DNA of 28,984 nt. It comes from JAFKKS01 sp039808325 (GTDB lineage: Bacteria > Pseudomonadota > Alphaproteobacteria > Rhizobiales > Xanthobacteraceae). Below, piece after piece: positions 14,706-24,539 of this stretch. The notes below the pieces were generated by a model. It saw only the letters and a program-made list of their open reading frames with translations. It made no database searches and was not told the DNA's origin. The stretch spans positions 1 to 28,984 of the forward strand of contig JBDHSU010000043.1 of assembly GCA_039808325.1 (NCBI GenBank). Reading direction: 5' to 3'. The translations under genes were made by a program, and so were the position numbers. Each line of letters begins with the position of its first letter. Position 1 is the first letter of the stretch.

Positions 14706-16076
14706 TTACCCGATTCCCAGCGCCTTGAGCTTGCGGTGCAGCGCCGAGCGTTCCATGCCGACGAACTCGGCCGTGCGCGAGATATTGCCGCCGAAGCGGC
14801 TGATCTGCGCCACCAGATATTCGCGCTCGAACACTTCACGCGCCTCGCGCAGCGGCAGGCCCATGAGATGCTCGCCGCCGTTGCCGTTCGGCATTTTCGG
14901 CACCATCGAGCCGACGTCCTGCGGCAGCATGTCGGCGTTGATCACGGCATCCGGCTCGCCGCCGGCGAGGATCATCAGGCGCTCGACGTTGTTGCGCAAC
15001 TGCCGGATGTTGCCGGGCCAGGTGTGCGATTGCAGCACCGCCATGGCGTCCTCGCCGATGCGGCGCTTCGGCAGGCCGGTCGATTGCGAAATCTGGTCCA
15101 TGAAGTGATCGACGAGCTCCGGAATGTCCTCGCGGCGCTCCGCGAGCGGCGGCACCCGGATCGGCACGACGGAAAGCCGGTGATACAGGTCCTCGCGAAA
15201 GCGGCCCTCGGAGATTTCAAATTCGAGGTTGCGGCTGGTGGACGAGATGATGCGGACATCGACCTGCACCTTGCCGGCGCCGCCGACCCGCTGGAACGTC
15301 TGATCGACCAGCACGCGCAGGATCTTGCTCTGCGTTTCGCGCGGCATGTCGCCGATCTCGTCGATGAAGAGCGTGCCGCCGTGCGCTTCCTCCAGCGCTC
15401 CGACCTTGCGGCCTTGCGATCCGTCCGCCTGCTCGACGCCGAACAGTTCGATTTCCATGCGCTCGGGAATGATCGCGGCGGCGTTGATCACGACGAAGGG
15501 TCCGTTGGTGCGCTCCGACAGGCCGTGCACCGTGCGGGCGGCCAGCTCCTTGCCCGCGCCGGACGGGCCGATGATGAGGATGCGGCTATTGGTCGGCGCG
15601 ACCTTCTCGATGGTCGTGCGCAGGTGATTGACCTGCGCGGAGCGGCCGACCATCGATGTGCCGAGCGGCGCCAGTTGTTTCAGCGCCTTGATCTCGCGCT
15701 TGAGCTGGGAAGCCTCCAGGGCGCGGGTCGCCACGAGAACGAGCCGGTCGGCCTTGAACGGCTTCTCGATGAAGTCGTAAGCGCCTCGCTTGATCGCGGA
15801 AACGGCCGTCTCGATGTTTCCGTGGCCGGAGATCATGACGACCGGCAGGTCGGGGTGCTCGCCCTTGATCTGGTCGAGCAGTTGCAGCCCGTCGAGCTTG
15901 CTGCCTTGCAGCCAGATATCGAGGAAAAGGAGATTCGGTCGCCGCGTGCCGATGGCGGCAAGCGCGTCGTCGCTGTTGCCGGCCGTTCGCGTGCCGTAGC
16001 CCTCGTCTTCGAGAATGCCGCCGACGAGATCGCGGATGTCGGCCTCGTCGTCGACAATGAGGATGTCAGCAGCCAT
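14706..16076 (-). CDS. ntrX: Response regulator NtrX
   Basis: NtrX is the partner of the kinase NtrY in nitrogen, redox and envelope regulation. The 456-aa protein has a receiver domain with phospho-acceptor D53, an AAA+ domain with Walker A GPSGAGKE (170-177) and Walker B GGTLFIDEIGD, and a Fis-type helix-turn-helix (NISRTAEFVGMERSALHRKLKALGI). Where NtrC has GAFTGA, NtrX reads LFGVEQADGSQGRKVGALEEA (211-231), so the sigma-54 contact loop is missing. Alphaproteobacterial NtrX proteins are known to lack this loop and probably do not activate sigma-54 in the usual way. It starts 3 bases after the ntrY stop. Confidence 0.95.
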   Translation of the reverse strand: MAADILIVDDEADIRDLVGGILEDEGYGTRTAGNSDDALAAIGTRRPNLLFLDIWLQGSKLDGLQLLDQIKGEHPDLPVVMISGHGNIETAVSAIKRGAYDFIEKPFKADRLVLVATRALEASQLKREIKALKQLAPLGTSMVGRSAQVNHLRTTIEKVAPTNSRILIIGPSGAGKELAARTVHGLSERTNGPFVVINAAAIIPERMEIELFGVEQADGSQGRKVGALEEAHGGTLFIDEIGDMPRETQSKILRVLVDQTFQRVGGAGKVQVDVRIISSTSRNLEFEISEGRFREDLYHRLSVVPIRVPPLAERREDIPELVDHFMDQISQSTGLPKRRIGEDAMAVLQSHTWPGNIRQLRNNVERLMILAGGEPDAVINADMLPQDVGSMVPKMPNGNGGEHLMGLPLREAREVFEREYLVAQISRFGGNISRTAEFVGMERSALHRKLKALGIG

Positions 16077-16079
16077 GCG

Positions 16080-18368
16080 TTACGTTCCAATCTTTTCTGT
16101 TTGCCGCTCTGGCGTCTCGTGCCCAGTTTCGCCTTCCGGATTGGCTGCGAACCGCAACCGCATCCAAGCCCCGCGCCCACCGGTCGAGACCGCGGGCGCG
16201 TCGTTCAGTTCGATGCCTCCTCCGTGCTCCTCGAGAATGCGCTCGACGATCGCGAGCCCCAGGCCCGTCCCCTTCTCGCGCGTGGTCACGTAAGGCTCCA
16301 GCAGGCGATTGCGGTTTTCCTTCGGCAGCCCGATGCCGTTGTCGATGACGTCGATGACGATGTCGCCGCCTTCGCGCGCTGCCTTGATGTCGATGCGCCC
16401 TTTTCCACGCTCTTCTTCAGGCACCGCGAGGACGGCTTCGGTGGCGTTCTTGACGATATTCGTCAACCCTTGGGAAATCAGGCGGCGGTCGAACCGCGCC
16501 GGCATCGGGTCTTCGCCGAGTTCCGTCGTGAAATCGATCTCCGGTTGCGCCACCTGCATCAGGAAGACGACCTGGCGGACGGTGTCGGCGATATCCTCGG
16601 AGGTCTTCACGGCCTTCGGCATGCGCGCGAATCGCGAGAATTCGTCGACCATGCGCTTGATGTCGTCGACCTGGCGCACGATGGTGTCGGTGCATTGGTC
16701 GAAGACGGCGCGATCCTCCGTGATGACCTTGCCGTATTTTCGCTTGAGCCGTTCCGCCGAAAGCTGAATCGGCGTGAGCGGGTTCTTGATCTCATGCGCG
16801 ATGCGCCGCGCGATGTCGGCCCAGGCGGAGCTGCGCTGCGCGATCACCAGCTCCGTGATGTCGTCGAGCGTGATGACGTAGCCATGATCGGCTTCCGACG
16901 ATTGCTCGCTGGCGACGCGCACGGACAGATTGCGCTCGCGGTTGTCGTTGTTGATGGTGACTTGCCCCTGCACCAAACGCTGCGACGCGCCACGGGCATT
17001 CTCGACAAGTTCGGCGAGTTGCGGAACGAGGTCCGTGATCGGCTTTCCAAGCGCGTCGGATTCACTGCAGCCGACGAGCTTTTCCGCCGAGCGGTTGAGG
17101 ATCGTGATCCGCGCATCGGCATCGAGGCCGATGACGCCGGCGCTGGCGCCGGAAAGCACCGCCTCGGTGAAACGGCGGCGCGCGTCGATGAGGTCGCGCG
17201 CGCGCACGAGGTCGTCACGCTGCGTGCGCAGCTCCTGCGTCATCGTGTTGAAGGTTTCGCCGAGATGCGCGAGATCCCCTTCGGATTCGTCGATCGGCAC
17301 CTGGATATAGAGGTTGCCGGTGGAGACGAGATTGGCGGCGCCGATCAGCCGGCGGATCGGCGCGACGAGGCGGTTGGCGAAGTTCAGCCCGATCCAGACC
17401 GCCGACAGGAGCACGATCAAGGCGATGACCGTGTACATCAGGCCGAACGCCACCTGCACGCCGAATCGGCGCGCTTCGAGGCTGGCGTATTCCGCGACGC
17501 TCGATTGCGTCTCCTTCAGTTGCTCGACGACGCGCGGCACCAGCGGCCGCGCGACATAGAGGTAGTCGTTGTCGTAACCGTTGAGCTTGATGACCGCGGC
17601 GACATAGTCCGTGGTCGGCACCAGGACGATGCTCGGCTCCACGGTGGTGATCTTTTCGAGCGCGCTCGCGGGCGGCAGCGAGAGTTCACGCTGCATGTCG
17701 CTACCGACCCGTTCGATCTGCTTGCCGTCCTTGTCGAGGATGAGTGCGGACGGCAGGCCGCGAAGCTGCGCCTGCGCCGCAAGAAATTGGCGGAACCGGT
17801 CACGGTCCTGATCGTAGAGCGGCTTGGCGCGGCTCACATCGAACGCCATCGCGACGATATCGCCGCGGATCAGTTCGGCGTGCTCGCGCACATAGGCTTG
17901 CGCGACGATCAGCGAGTTCTCGATGACGGCGCGCGTTCGCGTCGAGAACCAGCGGTCGAGGCCGCGGTCGAGCGTGATGCTCGCGACGACGGCGACCAGG
18001 ATGGCGGGGACCGCCGCGATCAGCGAGAACAACCCGATGATGCGGATGTGCAGCCGCGCGCCGGCGCGCCCTTCCCGGCGCGCTTGCAGGATAAGCCATA
18101 GTTCCCAGCCGATGATTCCCAGGAGAAGGATCATCGTCAGCGCATTGGCCATCAGCACGCTGACCACGACCTCATGCGTCGGCAGGATCGGCGTAAGGCC
18201 GGTCAGAATGAGAAAGGTCGTCAGCGCCGAGAGCAGGGCCAGGGCTACCGCGAACGGGCCGAGCCAGCGCGTCGTCGGGCGCGATGGTCCCGTATCGACG
18301 CCCCTGTCCGCGATTGCCGCTTCGTCTGTGCTCGCCATAACCCCCGGGCCGATTTGTTCGCGCGGCAT
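16080..18368 (-). CDS. ntrY: Sensor histidine kinase NtrY
   Basis: NtrY is the membrane kinase for NtrX. The 762-aa protein has three N-terminal membrane segments (about 35-57, 67-95, 107-130), an extracytoplasmic stretch of about 175 residues, a fourth segment (306-330), a HAMP domain (330-385) and a PAS domain (395-510). The histidine box AHEIKNPLTPIQ carries H525, followed by N-box NIVKNATEAV and G-boxes DNGIGLP and GTGLGLAI. The start is uncertain: the ATG at 18368 directly abuts AAGGA, while the in-frame ATG at 18338 would give MASTDEAAIA. Either leaves all domains intact. Confidence 0.95.
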   Translation of the reverse strand: MPREQIGPGVMASTDEAAIADRGVDTGPSRPTTRWLGPFAVALALLSALTTFLILTGLTPILPTHEVVVSVLMANALTMILLLGIIGWELWLILQARREGRAGARLHIRIIGLFSLIAAVPAILVAVVASITLDRGLDRWFSTRTRAVIENSLIVAQAYVREHAELIRGDIVAMAFDVSRAKPLYDQDRDRFRQFLAAQAQLRGLPSALILDKDGKQIERVGSDMQRELSLPPASALEKITTVEPSIVLVPTTDYVAAVIKLNGYDNDYLYVARPLVPRVVEQLKETQSSVAEYASLEARRFGVQVAFGLMYTVIALIVLLSAVWIGLNFANRLVAPIRRLIGAANLVSTGNLYIQVPIDESEGDLAHLGETFNTMTQELRTQRDDLVRARDLIDARRRFTEAVLSGASAGVIGLDADARITILNRSAEKLVGCSESDALGKPITDLVPQLAELVENARGASQRLVQGQVTINNDNRERNLSVRVASEQSSEADHGYVITLDDITELVIAQRSSAWADIARRIAHEIKNPLTPIQLSAERLKRKYGKVITEDRAVFDQCTDTIVRQVDDIKRMVDEFSRFARMPKAVKTSEDIADTVRQVVFLMQVAQPEIDFTTELGEDPMPARFDRRLISQGLTNIVKNATEAVLAVPEEERGKGRIDIKAAREGGDIVIDVIDNGIGLPKENRNRLLEPYVTTREKGTGLGLAIVERILEEHGGGIELNDAPAVSTGGRGAWMRLRFAANPEGETGHETPERQTEKIGT

Positions 18369-18414
18369 TCCTTACGTCGGAACGCAAGTGCTCGACGATG
18401 CTGCCTCCGCATCG

Positions 18415-18472
18415 CCGAGCATGATGCATTTCTACAACAATGTTGCTGGATTGCGCCATTTCCGCGGCGCAA
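18415..18472. repeat. Inverted repeats in the ntrC-ntrY gap
   Basis: TTGCGCC (18451-18457) pairs with GGCGCAA (18466-18472) across an 8-base loop. Next to it CAACA-A-TGTTG forms a second small dyad. The gap between ntrC and ntrY is about 115 bases, so these may mark an attenuator, an operator or the ntrYX promoter. No T-run and no sigma-54 site with correct spacing was found. Confidence 0.4.
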
Positions 18473-18483
18473 TCTCGGCGAAG

Positions 18484-19923
<1,440 letters not shown>

Positions 19924-19934
19924 CACGCTTCCTT

Positions 19935-21056
19935 TCACGTTCCCGCAAGCTCGCCGTCGCCCGCGAACATGGGCATCAGCACGCGGAAGGTTGTCCGGCG
20001 GGGTTGTGACTCACACTCGATGATCCCTCCGTGGTCGCCGACGATCTTGGCGACCAGCGCGAGCCCGAGGCCGCTGCCCGTCGGCTTCGTCGTGACGAAG
20101 GGGTCGAACAGATGCGCGACGAGGTCTTCGGGCACGCCCGGCCCGTTGTCCTTGACGCAGAATTCGAGCGGCAGCGATACGCGCGTCTTGCTGCCCGGCA
20201 GCGACAGCCGCACGCCGGGGCGAAACGCGGTCGTCATATGGATTTCGCCGTCGCCGGCGTCGCCGATCGATTCCGCCGCGTTCTTCACCAGGTTGAGAAA
20301 CACCTGCACGAGCTGATCGCGATTGCCGTAAACCGGCGGCAGCGAGGGGTCGTATTCGGCGACGAAATTGATGCGCCGGCCGAAGCCGCTTTGCGCCAGG
20401 CGGCGCACATGGTCGAGCACGGCATGGATGTTGATCGCCTCGCGCTCGATCGGGCGCTCGTCGCCGAACACCTCCATGCGGTCGACGAGCTTCACGATCC
20501 GGTCGGCTTCGTCGCAGATCAGTTGCGTCAGGTTGCGGTCGTCGTCACTGACGGACTGTTCGAGCAGTTGCGCCGCGCCCCGAATGCCGGAAAGCGGATT
20601 CTTGATCTCGTGCGCGAGCATGGCGGCGAGCGCGATCGCCGAGCGCGCGGCGCCGCGGTGCGTCAGTTGCCGGTCCATTTTGTCGGCGCGCGTGCGCTCT
20701 TGCAGCATCACGATGATGCGGTCGGATGTCTCCGACAGCGGCGCGACATGCAGATCGACCACCCGTTCGCCCGGGTTGCGCGGAGTGCCGAGATCGACGC
20801 GGTACTCATTCACGGGAGCGCCGCGGCGGCGGACTTGTTCGATCAGCGCCAACAAGGGGCTGCCGAACGGCACCAGCGCGCCGATCTTGTGACGCCGCAG
20901 CACCGCGGACGATGCCTCGAAGAACGCTTCGGCTGCGACGTTCGCTTCGACGATCGTACCGTTGCCGTCGATGATGACGAGCGGATGCGGCAGGGCGTTG
21001 GCGATGGCTTCCGCCGCGACCGGGGCGTCCTGAGAACGATCGGTCGCGATGCTCAT
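19935..21056 (-). CDS. ntrB: Nitrogen sensor histidine kinase NtrB
   Basis: NtrB is the soluble kinase/phosphatase for NtrC and is controlled by the PII protein. The 373-aa protein has an N-terminal PAS domain (about 15-120) with HPLVIIDGNGTIVEAN, the histidine box AMLAHEIKNPLSGIRG with H149, the N-box NLVKNAAESI, and ATP-lid motifs DNGPGVP and GSGLGLAL. It has no membrane segment. The start overlaps the dusB stop by 4 bases (ATGA), so the two are coupled. Confidence 0.96.
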   Translation of the reverse strand: MSIATDRSQDAPVAAEAIANALPHPLVIIDGNGTIVEANVAAEAFFEASSAVLRRHKIGALVPFGSPLLALIEQVRRRGAPVNEYRVDLGTPRNPGERVVDLHVAPLSETSDRIIVMLQERTRADKMDRQLTHRGAARSAIALAAMLAHEIKNPLSGIRGAAQLLEQSVSDDDRNLTQLICDEADRIVKLVDRMEVFGDERPIEREAINIHAVLDHVRRLAQSGFGRRINFVAEYDPSLPPVYGNRDQLVQVFLNLVKNAAESIGDAGDGEIHMTTAFRPGVRLSLPGSKTRVSLPLEFCVKDNGPGVPEDLVAHLFDPFVTTKPTGSGLGLALVAKIVGDHGGIIECESQPRRTTFRVLMPMFAGDGELAGT

Positions 21057-22102
21057 GCGGCGCTCCGCCAGGAGAGTGCGTCGTAAGCGTCGTCCACGTG
21101 GGCGCGCGCACTCGCCGCGTCGTTCGCGGTCAAGGCACGCTGCCGATGCATCGCGATGGCCTGCGGCGTCGCTCCCGCCGTTACGGCCGCGATGTCGAGC
21201 GCCGCACGCAGATGCTTGCGCGCATGGCGCAACCCGACGCCGAGGCCGTAATGCGCGAGGATGTCGCTATAGAGCGCATGCAGATGCGCGCGCTGCGTGG
21301 CGAGGTCCGGCGGGGCGGCGACGCGCCCCGTTTCGAGATGGCATGCGATCTGTCCGGGCAGCCACGGCTGCCCGAGCGCCGCGCGGCCGACCATGACGGC
21401 GTCGGCGCCGGATTGCGCGAGAGCGGCCGCCGCATCGGCGGCGTTTGCAATGTCTCCGTTGACGACGACCGGAATGCGCACCGCGTCCTTGACCGCGCGC
21501 ACCGCCCGCCAGTCGGCGCAGCCCGTGTAGAATTGGCAGCGCGTGCGCCCATGCACGGTGATCATGGCGACACCTGCTTGTTCGGCGCGCCGCGCCAATT
21601 CTGGCGCGTTGAGGGTGCACGCGTCCCAGCCCAGGCGCATTTTCAGCGTCACGGGCACGCGCACCGCCGCCAGCGTGGCCTCGATCAAGCCGGCCGCATG
21701 GTCGAGATCGCGCATCAGCGCGGATCCGGCGTAGCCGTTGATCACCCGCCGCGCCGGGCAGCCCATATTGATGTCGACGATCTGGGCGCCATTCGCTTCG
21801 GCGATCCGCGCCCCCTCGCCCATCCAGCGCGCCTCGCATCCGGCCAATTGGACGACGTGGATGCCTTCCGCCTGCCCTTGCGCCCGCAGTCGCGCCTCCG
21901 CGTCGCCCTCGGCGAGTTCCTGGCTGGCCGTCATCTCCGAGACGACCAATCCGGCTCCGAGCCGCGCGGCCTGCCGGCGGAAGGGAGCGTCGGTGATGCC
22001 GGACATCGGAGCCAGAAGAACGCGATTCGCGATCTTCAAGCCGCCAACCGTGAAGGGTTCGGCATTTTCAGAGGTTTGAGGGGTCGCGAATGGGGATTGC
22101 AT
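21053..22102 (-). CDS. dusB: tRNA-dihydrouridine synthase B (NifR3)
   Basis: DusB is an FMN enzyme that reduces uridine to dihydrouridine in tRNA. The 349-aa TIM-barrel protein has APMSGITDAPFR near the N-terminus, the catalytic Cys in NMGCPARRV (C115), TVHGRTRCQFYTG, and GDIANAADA / VMVGRAALGQPW for phosphate and FMN binding. The frame extends 37 codons upstream, but ATG 22102 (MQSPFATPQ) fits the family. nifR3-ntrBC is the classic alphaproteobacterial order, with dusB as first gene of the operon. Confidence 0.95.
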   Translation of the reverse strand: MQSPFATPQTSENAEPFTVGGLKIANRVLLAPMSGITDAPFRRQAARLGAGLVVSEMTASQELAEGDAEARLRAQGQAEGIHVVQLAGCEARWMGEGARIAEANGAQIVDINMGCPARRVINGYAGSALMRDLDHAAGLIEATLAAVRVPVTLKMRLGWDACTLNAPELARRAEQAGVAMITVHGRTRCQFYTGCADWRAVRAVKDAVRIPVVVNGDIANAADAAAALAQSGADAVMVGRAALGQPWLPGQIACHLETGRVAAPPDLATQRAHLHALYSDILAHYGLGVGLRHARKHLRAALDIAAVTAGATPQAIAMHRQRALTANDAASARAHVDDAYDALSWRSAA

Positions 22103-22249
22103 ATTTTTTAGGCTGCGCCGAATGTGCCTATAGTTTAACCGTTCTGTCCTATCGCGCAAGTGCTGCGATGCAACATTCCGGACGCCCGTTCTTGCCCCTT
22201 GCTCCTGCTCCACAACCCGCTAAGCCTGCCGTGCAAATCGGAGGACGGG
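22103..22249. promoter_or_regulatory. Divergent promoter region for the ntr operon and ispDF
   Basis: This is the only divergent gap among the core genes, so it should hold both promoters. On the minus strand TTGCGC (22154-22159) and TAAACT (22132-22137) are 16 bases apart and could drive dusB. On the plus strand CTATAG (22128-22133) is a possible -10 for ispDF without a good -35. GGAGG at 22240-22244 is the clear ribosome binding site of ispDF. No sigma-54 or NtrC site is evident. Confidence 0.4.
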
Positions 22250-23425
22250 ATGGGACTGGTTGCCGCCGTGATCGTCGCCGCCGGACGCGGCCTGCGCGCA
22301 GGTGGCCCGGTAGCCAAGCAATACCGTGACCTCGCCGGGCAGCCGGTGGTGCGCCATAGCTTGACGTGCTTTTCCCAGCATCCAGCGATCGACCTGGTCC
22401 AGCCAGTGATCCATCCGCAGGATGCAGCGCTTTTCGAGGACGCCGCCACAGGGCTGGAACTGCTCGCGGCGGTCCTCGGCGGCGCGACGCGACAGGAGTC
22501 CGTGCGCGCCGGCCTTGAGGCGCTCGCACCGCACAAGCCGGAAGTCGTGCTGATCCACGATGCCGCCCGCGCCTTCGCGTCCGCCGCCCTGCTCGACCGT
22601 GCCGTCGCTGCGGCCCGGGCGACCGGCGCCGCCGTCCCCGCTCTGCCGGTCGTCGACACGATCAAGACCGTGGACGCCGCTGGCCGCATCGTCGCGACGC
22701 TGGAGCGCGCGGCGCTGCGCACGATCCAGACGCCGCAGGCGTTCCGTTTCGATGCGATCCTCGATGCGCATCGCCGTGCCGCGAAAGCGGGGCGCAGCGA
22801 CTTCACCGACGACGCCGCCGTCGCCGAATGGGCCGATCTTCCCGTCTCGGTGTTTGACGGCGATCCCGCGAACCTGAAGCTTACGAATCCGGAGGACTTT
22901 GCCCGCGTGGCCAACGAACAGACGCCCCCCCTGACCGACATCCGCACCGGCTCGGGCTTCGACGTGCATGAATTCGGACCTGGCGACTACGCCACGATCT
23001 GCGGGCTGCGCGTGCCGCACGATCGCGGCGTCGTCGGTCATTCGGACGCCGATGTCGGCCTGCATGCGTTGACCGACGCCTTGCTCGGCTCCATCGCCGA
23101 CGGCGATATCGGCGCCCATTTTCCGCCGAGCGACGAGCGTTGGCGCGGCGCGGCGTCGGACCAGTTTCTCGCCTTCGCAGCCGAGCGGGTGCGCGCGCGC
23201 GGCGGGCGCATCGCGCTGCTCGACGTGACGTTGCTTTGCGAGGCGCCGCGCATCGGGCCTCATCGTGACGCCATGCGCGCACGCATTGCGCAGATCGTCG
23301 GCATCGACGTCTCGCGCGTCGCGGTGAAGGCGACGACGATGGAGCAGATGGGCTTCGTCGGCCGCAAGGAGGGCCTCGCCGCGCTCGCGACGGCGACGGT
23401 GCATCTGCCGGAAAGCGGGGTCTGA
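22250..23425 (+). CDS. ispDF: Bifunctional IspD/IspF isoprenoid enzyme
   Basis: The fusion joins two steps of the MEP pathway: IspD makes CDP-methylerythritol and IspF makes the cyclic diphosphate. The 391-aa protein has an IspD half (1-225) with VIVAAGRGLR, KQY, HDAARAF and TPQAF, and an IspF half (230-391) with the metal site D238-V-H240, GHSDADV and H272. Such fusions are usual in Alphaproteobacteria. The start at 22250 has GGAGG five bases upstream; the frame continues 30 codons further up, but these residues do not fit. Its stop overlaps the cinA start. Confidence 0.95.
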   Translation: MGLVAAVIVAAGRGLRAGGPVAKQYRDLAGQPVVRHSLTCFSQHPAIDLVQPVIHPQDAALFEDAATGLELLAAVLGGATRQESVRAGLEALAPHKPEVVLIHDAARAFASAALLDRAVAAARATGAAVPALPVVDTIKTVDAAGRIVATLERAALRTIQTPQAFRFDAILDAHRRAAKAGRSDFTDDAAVAEWADLPVSVFDGDPANLKLTNPEDFARVANEQTPPLTDIRTGSGFDVHEFGPGDYATICGLRVPHDRGVVGHSDADVGLHALTDALLGSIADGDIGAHFPPSDERWRGAASDQFLAFAAERVRARGGRIALLDVTLLCEAPRIGPHRDAMRARIAQIVGIDVSRVAVKATTMEQMGFVGRKEGLAALATATVHLPESGV

Positions 23426-23925
23426 TGGACGAGGAGATACGCCAGGCCGCGATCGACGTGCTGGATGCCTTTCGCCGCCGCGAATGGATGGCGGCGACGG
23501 CGGAATCCTGCACCGGCGGATTGGTCGCCGGCGCGTTGACCGAGATTGCGGGATCGTCCGACGTCGTCGATCGCGGCTTCGTCACCTATTCCAACGAGGC
23601 GAAGCAACAGATGCTCGGCGTGCCCGCCGGGACGCTTGCGGCGCATGGCGCGGTGAGCCGCGAGACAGCCGAGGCGATGGCGCGCGGGGCGCTCGGCAAC
23701 TCCCGTGCGCACGCCGCCGTGTCGATCACCGGCGTTGCGGGACCGGGCGGCGGCAGCGTCGAAAAGCCCGTCGGACTGGTACATTTCGCGGCCGCCACCC
23801 GCGACGGCGCCTTGCTGCATGTGGAGCGCCGCTTCGGCGACATCGGCCGCGCCGAAGTGCGCCGCCGCTCGGTGATCGAGGCGCTGAGTTTGCTGCAGCG
23901 GTGTGTCCTGGAGTCGTCATCCTGA
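23425..23925 (+). CDS. pncC: Nicotinamide-nucleotide amidohydrolase (CinA C-terminal type)
   Basis: The 166-aa protein is the stand-alone CinA C-terminal domain, which converts NMN to nicotinate mononucleotide and ammonia in NAD salvage. TAESCTGGLVAG at 25-36 carries the nucleophile Ser28, and VTYSNEAK, GAVSRETAEAMA and SITGVAGPGGG are the other family motifs. It lacks the N-terminal COG1058 domain of full CinA. The ATG overlaps the ispDF stop (TGATG). The final TGA is inside the CCTGAGG edge of a REP repeat. Confidence 0.93.
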   Translation: MDEEIRQAAIDVLDAFRRREWMAATAESCTGGLVAGALTEIAGSSDVVDRGFVTYSNEAKQQMLGVPAGTLAAHGAVSRETAEAMARGALGNSRAHAAVSITGVAGPGGGSVEKPVGLVHFAAATRDGALLHVERRFGDIGRAEVRRRSVIEALSLLQRCVLESSS

Positions 23926-24022
23926 GGTGTGAGCCGACGCAGTCGGCGAGCCTCGAAGGATGGCCACACTTTCCGGGCCGTCGCCCTTCGAGGCTCGACG
24001 CCAATGCGTCCCGCACCTCAGG
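23921..24022. repeat. Pair of inverted REP-type repeats, copies 2 and 3
   Basis: Copy 2 (23921-23959) starts CCTGAGGTGTGAGCC and ends GCGAGCCTCGAAGG. Copy 3 (23985-24022) starts CCTTCGAGGCTCG and ends CCGCACCTCAGG, so the pair is inverted, with 25 bases between. Copy 2 also contains its own dyad, GCCGAC/GTCGGC. The arrangement is that of a bacterial interspersed mosaic element between convergent genes and may end transcription from both sides. Confidence 0.85.
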
Positions 24023-24037
24023 GTGACGGACGCAGGC

Positions 24038-24505
24038 TCAAGCCTGGGGTGCCTGCTTCCCGTAGACCTTGTCGGCGCGCTTCTCGAAAGCCTCGGAGAA
24101 GGTGCGGAACACCCTGTCGAAGACCGCGCCCATGATCACCCCGAGCGTGCGGCTTCGGAACTCGTAGTCGATGGCGAACGCAACCTCGCAACGGCCCTCG
24201 CCCGTCGGCGTGAAACTCCAGGTGTTGTTCATGCGGCTGAACGGCCCGTCGACATAGGCGACCGTGATCGTGCGTTTTTCCTTGTCGAGCGTCACGCGGC
24301 TGGTGAAGGTCTCGCGGATCATCCTGTAGGCGATCGTCATCGCCGCCGTCACGACCTCGCGCCCCTGATCGTCGGTGGCCCGCCGGCGCACGATCAGCGA
24401 TTGGCAGAGAGGAACGAACTGCGGATAGCGCTCGACGTCGGCGACCAGGGCGAACATGTCGTCCGCCGAATGATCGACACGGCGCGTGGTGCGGAATTGA
24501 GGCAT
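24038..24505 (-). CDS. Coq10/RatA-like START-domain protein
   Basis: The 155-aa protein is a single SRPBCC/START (polyketide cyclase-like) domain beginning MPQFRTTRRVDHSADDMFALVADVERYP, with YPQFVPLC as the family signature. In mitochondria Coq10 binds ubiquinone and supports respiration; in E. coli the relative RatA blocks ribosome association. In Alphaproteobacteria the gene commonly sits next to lipA, and a ubiquinone-binding role is more likely than toxicity, but the sequence does not settle this. It begins 34 bases after the lipA stop in the same direction. Confidence 0.88.
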   Translation of the reverse strand: MPQFRTTRRVDHSADDMFALVADVERYPQFVPLCQSLIVRRRATDDQGREVVTAAMTIAYRMIRETFTSRVTLDKEKRTITVAYVDGPFSRMNNTWSFTPTGEGRCEVAFAIDYEFRSRTLGVIMGAVFDRVFRTFSEAFEKRADKVYGKQAPQA

Positions 24506-24539
24506 CGCGAAATGTCAGACGCGCGGCGCAGCGGGCATC

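Noticed and set aside
14736..18101. Very long plus-strand frame of 1121 codons
   Set aside because: It is the antisense shadow of ntrX and ntrY in GC-rich DNA; its translation is rich in Arg/Asp/His/Ala with no domain, while the minus strand encodes complete two-component proteins.
18430..18460. Possible sigma-54 promoter (TGGCGC then GCA) before ntrY
   Set aside because: The spacing between the GG and GC elements is 9 rather than the required 10 bases, and the -12 box is poor.
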